Positions 55,595 through 61,948 of a DNA stretch of 64,000 nucleotides are shown one piece after another. The stretch is from Streptomyces sp. H39-S7 (GTDB lineage: Bacteria; Actinomycetota; Actinomycetes; Streptomycetales; Streptomycetaceae). The position numbers and the translations under genes were made by a program. Position 1 is the stretch's first letter. The number at the start of each line of letters is the position of its first letter. The notes below the pieces were generated by a model that had not been told where the DNA came from, ran no database searches, and saw nothing but the letters and a program-made list of their open reading frames with translations. Where the stretch lies: the NCBI RefSeq assembly GCF_027158205.1, contig NZ_JAPVLU010000048.1, positions 1 to 64,000 of the forward strand, written 5' to 3'.

Positions 55595-56953
55595 TCAGGA
55601 ACGCGTGGCCAGGGGGGCGGTGTGCTCGCGGATCTGTTCCGCGGTCAGATAGGCGTCGGTGTACTCGAAGTCCCGCAGCCGGGCGGGGCGGCGGGTCAGG
55701 AAGCCGATACGGACGAAGTCGTCGCCCGCGGTGGCGTTGAGCATCCAGTTGGTCATCACGCGCACCTTGGCGACATTGGTCCGCAGCGCCATCAGGTGGT
55801 AGCCGCGTGCCACGGCCTGCGCCGGAAGGCCGGCGAGGTTGATGCCCAGCGGCCGGGAGACCGCGTCGGTCCCGCCGAGGTCGACGACCAGACCGAGGTC
55901 CTTGTGGACGTAGGGACGGGTCTCCTGACCGCGCAGTACCGCGACGACGTTGTCCGCGACGGCCTTGCCCTGCCGTTGGGAGTGCTGCGCCGTGGGCGCG
56001 CAGATCTGACCGCCGCCGCGGGCGAGGTCCGGAACGGCGGCGGCGTCGCCCAGCGCGAAGACACCGTCCAGGCCGGGTACCTCCATCGACGGGTCGACCA
56101 CCAGGCGTCCCTTGACGGTCTCCGTGCCCAGGGTCGCCATCAGGGGACTGGCGGCGACGCCCGCCGTCCAGACCAGCGTGCGGCAGGGCAGCTCCCGGCC
56201 GTCGGTGAGAGTGACGCTCTCCGGAGCGGCCTTGGCGACCGAGACCCCCAGGGCGACCTCGACGCCGCGCCTGCGCAGCATGGTCATGGCCTTCCGGCCC
56301 AACTCGTCGCCGAGTTCCGGCATGAGCTTGGGGGCGATGTCGACCAGATGCCACTTGATCAGCGACGGGTCCAGGCGCGGGTAGCGCTTGAGCGCCCCGG
56401 TGGTGAGCCGCTGCAGGCAGGCAGCCGTCTCCGTACCGGCGTAGCCGCCGCCCACCACCACGAACTGCAGCCGCGACTCCTGCTCCGCGCGATCCGTGCT
56501 GTTCGCGGCGAGATCGAGCTGCGCGATGACGTGGTCGCGCAGGTACGCGGCCTCGGCCAGCGTCTTCATCCCCCGGGCGTTCTCCTCCAGCCCCGGGATG
56601 TCGAAGCTGCGGGTGATGCTGCCGGGCGACAGGACCAGGTAGTCGTACTCGACGTTGACGATCTCGTCGGTGGTCTTGCGCACCACGCAGACCTTGGCCT
56701 GCGGGTCGATACCGATCGCCCCGCCCGGGATGACGGACGTGCGCCGCAGTACCCGGCGCAGCGAGACCGCCACCGACTGGGGCGTCAGGACACCGGAGGC
56801 GACCTGCGGCAGCAGGGGCAGGTACAGCGAGTACCCGAAGGGGGTGACGAGTGAGATCTGCGCCTCGTCAGGACCCAGCAGGCGCTCCAGCCGGCGCGCG
56901 CACTCCAGCCCCGCGAACCCGCCTCCCACTACGACGATCCGGGGTCGGTCCAT
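55595..56953 (-). CDS. Type II NADH dehydrogenase-like flavoprotein (NDH-2)
   Basis: A 452-residue single-subunit flavoprotein transferring electrons from NADH to quinone without pumping protons. The FAD-binding RIVVVGGGFAGLECARRLER, NAD-binding FVVVGGGYAGTETAACLQ and the C-terminal FAD contact VFALGDAAAVPD are present. A membrane-association helix near the C-terminus contains LMALRTNVAKVRVMTNWML. ATG 56953 (MDRPRIVVVG) has GGAGG 8 bases upstream. It precedes the MFS gene by 18 bp. Stress-related function is inferred only from context. Confidence 0.9.
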   Translation of the reverse strand: MDRPRIVVVGGGFAGLECARRLERLLGPDEAQISLVTPFGYSLYLPLLPQVASGVLTPQSVAVSLRRVLRRTSVIPGGAIGIDPQAKVCVVRKTTDEIVNVEYDYLVLSPGSITRSFDIPGLEENARGMKTLAEAAYLRDHVIAQLDLAANSTDRAEQESRLQFVVVGGGYAGTETAACLQRLTTGALKRYPRLDPSLIKWHLVDIAPKLMPELGDELGRKAMTMLRRRGVEVALGVSVAKAAPESVTLTDGRELPCRTLVWTAGVAASPLMATLGTETVKGRLVVDPSMEVPGLDGVFALGDAAAVPDLARGGGQICAPTAQHSQRQGKAVADNVVAVLRGQETRPYVHKDLGLVVDLGGTDAVSRPLGINLAGLPAQAVARGYHLMALRTNVAKVRVMTNWMLNATAGDDFVRIGFLTRRPARLRDFEYTDAYLTAEQIREHTAPLATRS

Positions 56954-57220
56954 GTCCACAGCCTCCGTTGTCGGTAACACGGTCGGCGACGCGGCGAAGC
57001 GGGCGCCTCATGCTTCCGGCTAACCCGCGATCCGGTAGGGAAAACATCTCGTCACCCGTTTGATCGGGCCGCGTGGCGGGAGGCGTAGTGGCAGGGGGAG
57101 GGGGCAGTCGGACCACAGCCGACATGGGCCGGATCCGGAACGAGTGCGGCGTCCGGATACTCCGATGGGGTGACGTGACACCAGCGGTGGACCGTTGGTG
57201 AAGGAGAAGGAGGCATCGCT
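56954..57220. other. Divergent promoter region of the NDH-2 and DUF4235 genes
   Basis: A 267-bp intergenic stretch without a supported ORF. It contains AGGAGG before GTG 57221 and several TCCGGA repeats near 57130-57155. No sigma-B-type GGGTAT box was seen here. Confidence 0.5.
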
Positions 57221-57490
57221 GTGCCGAAGACAGCGAAAGTCGTGTACAAACCGATCGGTCTGGTCGTCGGGATGGCGGGCGGCGCCGTGGCCGGCCTGAT
57301 CTTCCGGAAGGTGTGGGACCGGGTCGGGCCCGGTGACGCCCCGGAACCGCTCGAGGCCGACCACACGTGGGGCGAGGTGCTCGCCGCGGCGGCCATCGAG
57401 GGCGTGATCTTCTCGGTGGTCCGCGCGGCGGTACAGCGCGGCGGAGCCGTGGGCTGGCGCCGCGTCACCGGTACCTGGCCGGGCGACTAG
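57221..57490 (+). CDS. DUF4235 membrane protein
   Basis: An 89-residue protein. YKPIGLVVGMAGGAVAGLIFRKVWDRVG and VLAAAAIEGVIFSVVRAAVQRGGAVGWRR are the two conserved DUF4235 blocks, each with a hydrophobic helix. It belongs to small actinobacterial membrane proteins of unknown function; homologues often occur with DUF3618 and DUF1469 (holin-like) genes, as here. GTG 57221 has AGGAGG 8-13 bases upstream. Confidence 0.9.
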   Translation: MPKTAKVVYKPIGLVVGMAGGAVAGLIFRKVWDRVGPGDAPEPLEADHTWGEVLAAAAIEGVIFSVVRAAVQRGGAVGWRRVTGTWPGD

Positions 57491-57514
57491 GCGAGGTGCT
57501 GAAGGCGTCGGCGC

Positions 57515-57557
57515 AAACGCCGGTGGGACCCGCGATCCGCGGGTCCCACCGGCGTTT
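57515..57557. terminator. 43-nt perfect palindrome, bidirectional terminator
   Basis: Two 20-base arms (57515-57534 and 57538-57557) are exact complements around an ATC loop, and both ends have AAA/TTT runs. It lies between the convergent DUF4235 and DUF3618 genes. Confidence 0.85.
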
Positions 57558-57571
57558 CTGCCTTACCTGGC

Positions 57572-58111
57572 TCAGTGACGCTTGCCGCTGCGCTTGATCA
57601 GTACCACCGCGAGCACGGCCAGCGCCGCCGCGGCGACGGCCACCGGGACGGGGTTGCGCCGTCCGGTGTCGGCGGCCTGCACAGCGACCGAGCGGACCGG
57701 CTCGGGGGTCCTGTCCTGCACGATGTGGGCGGCCTGCGCCGCCTTCTCCCGTGCCTCGGCGGTCACGAGGGCCGCCTTGTTCCGTGCTTCCGCCGTCACA
57801 TGGGCCGCCTTCTCCCGTGCCTCGGCCGTCACATGGGCTGCCTTGTCCTTCGCCTCGGCCGCCTTGACCTTCGCGTCGGCCGTCGCATGCGCCGCCTTGA
57901 CCTTCGCCTCCGCCGTCACCTCGGCGGTCTTCCTGCCGACCTGGTCCTTGACCCGGACGGCCTTGTCCTGAGCCCGCCCCTTGATGTCGGCCTTGGCGGC
58001 CAGCGCCTCGACGGTGTCGCCGAGCTCCTCCCGCGCGTGTTCGATCTGCTCCCGGAGCTCGTCCTTGCTCGCGGCGGCACCGGGCTCGTTGGCCTCGGGG
58101 ATACTCGTCAT
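57572..58111 (-). CDS. DUF3618 protein with LEA-like repeats and C-terminal membrane anchor
   Basis: A 179-residue protein. Residues about 15-48 are the DUF3618 region (KDELREQIEHAREELGDTVEALAAKADIKGRAQ). Residues about 55-130 hold degenerate 11-residue repeats like KAAHVTAEAREKAA, an amphipathic apolipoprotein/LEA-like helix. The C-terminus has TM PVPVAVAAAALAVLAVVLI with a basic end. It is probably a membrane-anchored coiled or desiccation-protective protein. It overlaps the upstream holin-like gene by 4 bases (ATGA). Confidence 0.88.
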   Translation of the reverse strand: MTSIPEANEPGAAASKDELREQIEHAREELGDTVEALAAKADIKGRAQDKAVRVKDQVGRKTAEVTAEAKVKAAHATADAKVKAAEAKDKAAHVTAEAREKAAHVTAEARNKAALVTAEAREKAAQAAHIVQDRTPEPVRSVAVQAADTGRRNPVPVAVAAAALAVLAVVLIKRSGKRH

Positions 58112-58527
58112 CGGTGTGCCCTTCCCTTGATCTCTTCGACGTCTGCCTTCACGCTGTCGATGGCCGCTTCGGGGGCTGGCGGAACGGCACGCGCCACCTG
58201 CTTCTTCCCCAGCAGCGCCAGCACGGCCGCGATCACGAACAGGGCGCCCGTGACGATTGCGGCCGCCGCCCATACGGACACGGCCAGAGCCAGCAGCGCG
58301 ATCGCGGTGGCCACCAGTGCCTGCAGCGCGATCACCGCGATCAGAGCGGCACCGCCCAGCAATCCGCCCCCGAGCCCGGCCCGCTTGCCCTTCTCCGTCA
58401 GTTCGGCCCGCGCGAGCCGCATTTCCCCCCGGACCAGTTCGGACAGCTGCTCCGAAGCCCGTTTGACCAGCTCACCGACAGAACTGTCGGATTCACCGAT
58501 GCGGGCGTTGTGCTCGGGAAGGGACAT
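58108..58527 (-). CDS. Phage-holin-family-like (DUF1469/PF07332) membrane protein
   Basis: A 139-residue protein with an N-terminal amphipathic helix (SSVGELVKRASEQLSELVRGEMRLARAELTEKGKRAG), two TM helices (about 57-80, 86-106), and a charged tail. In Streptomyces this family is often annotated as phage holin but occurs without phage genes, as here; it is therefore likely a stress-related membrane protein. Start ATG 58527. It overlaps DUF3618 in the ATGA configuration. Confidence 0.87.
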   Translation of the reverse strand: MSLPEHNARIGESDSSVGELVKRASEQLSELVRGEMRLARAELTEKGKRAGLGGGLLGGAALIAVIALQALVATAIALLALAVSVWAAAAIVTGALFVIAAVLALLGKKQVARAVPPAPEAAIDSVKADVEEIKGRAHR

Positions 58528-58670
58528 GGGGTCGCCTCTCTGTTCGGCGCGTCGACGGCCTGGCCGCTGGCTCTACTGTCCGCCTGACCTGCTGGAAACC
58601 TGGTAAACCCGGTTTCACGGAATGTCGTCGACGACAACGCCCAGCGACGGCTCCCGGCCCGCCGCGCGGC

Positions 58671-60125
58671 CTAACCGCGGTAGGTCTCCAGCAGTCGCAG
58701 CCAGACCTCGCTGATCGTCGGGTAGGCGGGGACGGCGTGCCAGAGGCGGCTCACGGGGATCTCGCCCGCGATGGCCATGGTGGCCGACTGCAGGAGCTCG
58801 CTGACGCCGGGGCCGGCGAAGGTGGCGCCGATGAGGTGGCCGCGGTCCAGGTCGATGACGATGCGGGCCTGGCCGCGGTAGTCGTCCTGGTAGAGCGAGG
58901 CGCCGGCGACCTGGCCGAGGTCGTGGTCGATGACGCGGACCCGGCGGCCGGCGCGTTCGGCCTCCTGGGCGGTCAGGCCGACGGAGGCGATCTCCGGTTC
59001 GGTGAACACCACCTGCGGGACCGCCGCCACGTCGGCGGTGGCCGCGTGCGGGCCCCACGGCGCGGTGTCCAGCGGCCGGCCGGCCGCGAGGTCGCCGATG
59101 GCGGCGCCCGCGATCCGGGCCTGGTACTTGCCCTGGTGGGTCAGCAGCGCACGGTGGTTGACGTCGCCGACCGCGTACAGCCAGCCGCCGTCCACGGCGG
59201 TGACACGGCAGGAGGCGTCGACTTCCAGCCATGATCCGTCGGTGAGCCCGACGGTCTCCAGGCCGAGGCCGTCCGTCCGCGGGGCGCGGCCGGTGGCGAA
59301 CAGGATTTCGTCCGCCTCGATCTCCTCCCCGCCCTCCAGGACCACGGTCACCGGTGCGGACGGCGACTCGCGGCGCACTGCCGCCACGTCGACACCGGTG
59401 CGGACGACGGCTCCCGCGTCGGTCAGTGACGTCGCGACGGACTCGCCGGCGAACGGCTCCATCCTGGGCAGCAGTCGCTCGCCGCGCACCAGGAGGGTGA
59501 CCTCGGATCCCAGCGCCCGCCAGGCCGTTGCCATCTCGACGCCGACCACTCCGCCGCCCACCACGACCAGCCGGCCGGGCACGCTCGGCGAGGACGTGGC
59601 TTCGCGGCTGGTCCAGGGGCGCGCCTCGTCCAGGCCGGGCAGTTCCGGCAGGACGGCGCGGCTGCCGGTGCAGACCGCGACCGCGTGACGGGCGGTCAGC
59701 ACCCGTTCGGTGCCACCGGGTGTGCGGACCACGACCTTGCGCGGCCCGTCGAGCCGCCCCTCACCGCGCACCAGGCCGACATCGACGGATTCCAGCCAGG
59801 AGGCCTGCCCGTCGTCCTTCCAGTGCGAGGCGAAGTCGTCGCGCCTGGCCAGCACCGCGGCGGCGTCGAGGGCACCGCCGCCCACCGCTTCGCGGGAGCC
59901 GGCGACGCCGCGGGCGCCCGCCAGCGCGGCCACCGGACGCAGCAGCGCCTTGCTGGGCATACAGGCCCAGTAGGAGCATTCGCCGCCGATGAGTTCGCTC
60001 TCCACGACCACGGTGGTGAGGCCGGCGGCGCGGGTGCGGTCCGCGAGGTTCTCGCCCACGGGTCCCGCGCCGATCACGATGACGTCGTACGCCGAGGTCT
60101 CGTCCGACTGGGGGGAAGGGCTCAT
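58671..60125 (-). CDS. Flavin disulfide-reductase-fold oxidoreductase lacking the catalytic His
   Basis: A 484-residue class I pyridine nucleotide-disulfide reductase homologue. FAD-binding VIVIGAGPVGENLADRTRAAG; redox pair GECSYWACMPSK (CX4C); NAD-binding LVVVGGGVVGVEMATAW; FAD contact YAVGDV. At the C-terminus the HxHPT motif reads PAYPTISE, so the general-acid His is Tyr. It may act as a quinone or dye reductase rather than a disulfide reductase (inference). ATG 60125 (MSPSPQSDETSAYDV). Confidence 0.88.
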   Translation of the reverse strand: MSPSPQSDETSAYDVIVIGAGPVGENLADRTRAAGLTTVVVESELIGGECSYWACMPSKALLRPVAALAGARGVAGSREAVGGGALDAAAVLARRDDFASHWKDDGQASWLESVDVGLVRGEGRLDGPRKVVVRTPGGTERVLTARHAVAVCTGSRAVLPELPGLDEARPWTSREATSSPSVPGRLVVVGGGVVGVEMATAWRALGSEVTLLVRGERLLPRMEPFAGESVATSLTDAGAVVRTGVDVAAVRRESPSAPVTVVLEGGEEIEADEILFATGRAPRTDGLGLETVGLTDGSWLEVDASCRVTAVDGGWLYAVGDVNHRALLTHQGKYQARIAGAAIGDLAAGRPLDTAPWGPHAATADVAAVPQVVFTEPEIASVGLTAQEAERAGRRVRVIDHDLGQVAGASLYQDDYRGQARIVIDLDRGHLIGATFAGPGVSELLQSATMAIAGEIPVSRLWHAVPAYPTISEVWLRLLETYRG

Positions 60126-60251
60126 GGCAGGGCCTGTCTGCAGGGGGCGGGCGTCCAGGAGTCATCTTCGCCGAACGGTCCGGGTACGGCCACCACCCCC
60201 CGCGCGGGCGCGGCGGCACCTGAAAGGCACCGGCAGGAAGGTTTCCAATTG

Positions 60252-60267
60252 ATTGGTCCAGACCCTT
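60252..60267 (+). promoter_or_regulatory. dre-like site (DasR/chitinase operator)
   Basis: ATTGGTCCAGACCCTT matches the 16-bp DasR consensus ACTGGTCTAGACCAGT at 12 positions and contains TGGTCCAGACC, the chitinase-promoter repeat known from Streptomyces. It lies 229-244 bases before the chitinase ATG. Confidence 0.7.
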
Positions 60268-60287
60268 GACGCGACCATGATCACGCG

Positions 60288-60308
60288 AGTTCAATCACCC
60301 CTTGAACT
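60288..60308 (+). promoter_or_regulatory. Inverted repeat in the chitinase promoter region
   Basis: AGTTCAA (60288-60294) and TTGAACT (60302-60308), perfect complements with a 7-base spacer. TTGAAC could also serve as a -35. It may be a second regulator site beside the dre-like box. Confidence 0.45.
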
Positions 60309-60495
60309 AAGTGGTGATAAAAGAAGCCGCGCTTCTCCGACCTTCTGACGCGGCCTTCTCCGACGGCCGCCGCCGACCCCCCCACCAGATCACCGGCGAC
60401 TCGTCCCACCACGGCGCACCATCGGTCAGGACTCCGCCGCCCTCGGGCGGCGGGCACCCCCCACGCGCATCCCGCGCACGTTCCGAAGGACAGCC

Positions 60496-61914
60496 ATGCC
60501 CTGGTCACGCCTGAAGAAAAGTCTGATCGCCGCGGCGATCCCGATCACCTCCGCGGGTCTGCTGCTCGGCGGCAGCCCGGTTGCGAACGCCGCCGCCAAC
60601 CCCGGACCCGGATTCCCCGCGCACTACGCGGCCCCCTACGTCGAGACCTGGAACTCGCCCTCGGCGATGGCCAGTGCGCAGGCCGCCACCGGCCTGAAGT
60701 ACTTCACGCTCGCCTTCGTCATCGCCGGCAACGGCTGCAACGCGACGTTCAACGGCAACACCGACATCGGCGACGCCGGATGGACCAACGCGATCAACAG
60801 CCTGCGCGCCTCCGGCGGCGATGTCATCGCCTCCTTCGGCGGCGCCGCCGGCACCGAACTCGGCCAGGCGTGTACGTCGGTCTCCACACTCCAGGCGCAG
60901 TACAAGAGAGTCATCGACACCCTCAACCTGACCCGGATCGACCTCGACATCGAGGGCGGGGCGCTCGGCGACACCGCCGCCAACGACCGCCGCAACCAGG
61001 CGCTCGCAGCCCTGCAGCAGCAGTACGCGGCGGCCGGCCGCACCCTCGCCGTCCACTACACCCTCCCGGTCAACCCCACGGGGCTGGAGTCCAACTCCCT
61101 CACCCTGCTGAACAACGCGAAGAGCCGCGGCCTCAACGTCAGCGTCGTCAACATCATGACGATGGACTACGGGCCCCCGATGGACATGGGCCAGGCCGCC
61201 ATCAACGCCGCCACCGCCCTGCACGGCCAGCTCGGCCAGATCTGGCCGACCAAGACCTCGGAGCAGCTGTGGGCCATGGAGGGCAACACGCCCATGATCG
61301 GGGTGAACGACACGACCAGTGAGGTCTTCACCACCGCCAACGCCACCGCGCTGGAGACGTTCGCCGCGAGCCACGGCATCCAGGAACTGGCTTTCTGGGC
61401 ACTGGGTCGCGACAAGGCCTGCGCCAGCAACGGCACCCTGTCCGACAGTTGCAGCGGCACCTCGCAGAGCCCGTACCAGTTCGCCCGCACCTTCAACGCG
61501 ATCACCGGCAACAACGGTGGCGGCGGGACCGAGCCCGTCGGGCGGATCACCGGCATCGGTGCCAAGTGCGTCGACGTGGCGGCGGCCAGTTCCACCAACG
61601 GCACCGCCGTACAGCTCTACGACTGCAACGGCACCGGCGCCCAGAACTGGACCGTTGCCGCGGACGGTTCACTGAAGGCGCTGGGCAAGTGCCTGGACGC
61701 CACCGGCCAGGGCACCGTCAACGGCACGAAGATCCAGCTGTGGGACTGCTCCGGCGGCGGCGCCCAGAAGTGGACCCGCTCCGGCAACACGCTGGTGAAC
61801 CCCGCCTCGGGCCGCTGCCTCGACGCCACCGGGCAGAGCTCGGCCAACGGCACCCGCCTCCAGCTGTGGGACTGCGCGGGGTCGGCCAATCAGCAGTGGG
61901 CGCTCCCCAGCTGA
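60496..61914 (+). CDS. Secreted GH18 chitinase with C-terminal ricin-type lectin domain
   Basis: A 472-residue exported enzyme. Signal peptide about 1-33 (RLKKSLIAAAIPITSAGLLLGGSPVANA). The GH18 barrel has the catalytic RIDLDIEGG (Asp149, Asp151, Glu153). A ricin B-type beta-trefoil (about 345-472) has QNW, QKW and QQW repeats. It hydrolyses chitin or related beta-1,4-GlcNAc chains; as a short barrel without an obvious insertion it is likely endo-acting (inference). GAAGGA 8 bases before ATG 60496. A dre-like site upstream suggests induction by chitin sugars through DasR. Confidence 0.93.
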   Translation: MPWSRLKKSLIAAAIPITSAGLLLGGSPVANAAANPGPGFPAHYAAPYVETWNSPSAMASAQAATGLKYFTLAFVIAGNGCNATFNGNTDIGDAGWTNAINSLRASGGDVIASFGGAAGTELGQACTSVSTLQAQYKRVIDTLNLTRIDLDIEGGALGDTAANDRRNQALAALQQQYAAAGRTLAVHYTLPVNPTGLESNSLTLLNNAKSRGLNVSVVNIMTMDYGPPMDMGQAAINAATALHGQLGQIWPTKTSEQLWAMEGNTPMIGVNDTTSEVFTTANATALETFAASHGIQELAFWALGRDKACASNGTLSDSCSGTSQSPYQFARTFNAITGNNGGGGTEPVGRITGIGAKCVDVAAASSTNGTAVQLYDCNGTGAQNWTVAADGSLKALGKCLDATGQGTVNGTKIQLWDCSGGGAQKWTRSGNTLVNPASGRCLDATGQSSANGTRLQLWDCAGSANQQWALPS

Positions 61915-61948
61915 TGACCGCCGCACCCCACAACGACAGGAGAACCCC

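Larger units (their letters stand above)
60126..60495. other. Intergenic promoter region of the chitinase gene
   Basis: A 370-bp gap. It holds a dre-like site, an AGTTCAA/TTGAACT inverted repeat and -35/-10-like elements. A short frame from about 60311 runs into the chitinase start and is considered non-coding. The upstream part is the presumed promoter of the oxidoreductase gene. Confidence 0.55.

Noticed and set aside
58108..58527. Interpretation of the holin-like gene as a prophage remnant
   Set aside because: No phage gene or attachment site was seen; the family is common in Streptomyces outside phages.
60311..60514. Short frame running into the chitinase start
   Set aside because: It overlaps the chitinase start in another frame and contains no family pattern.
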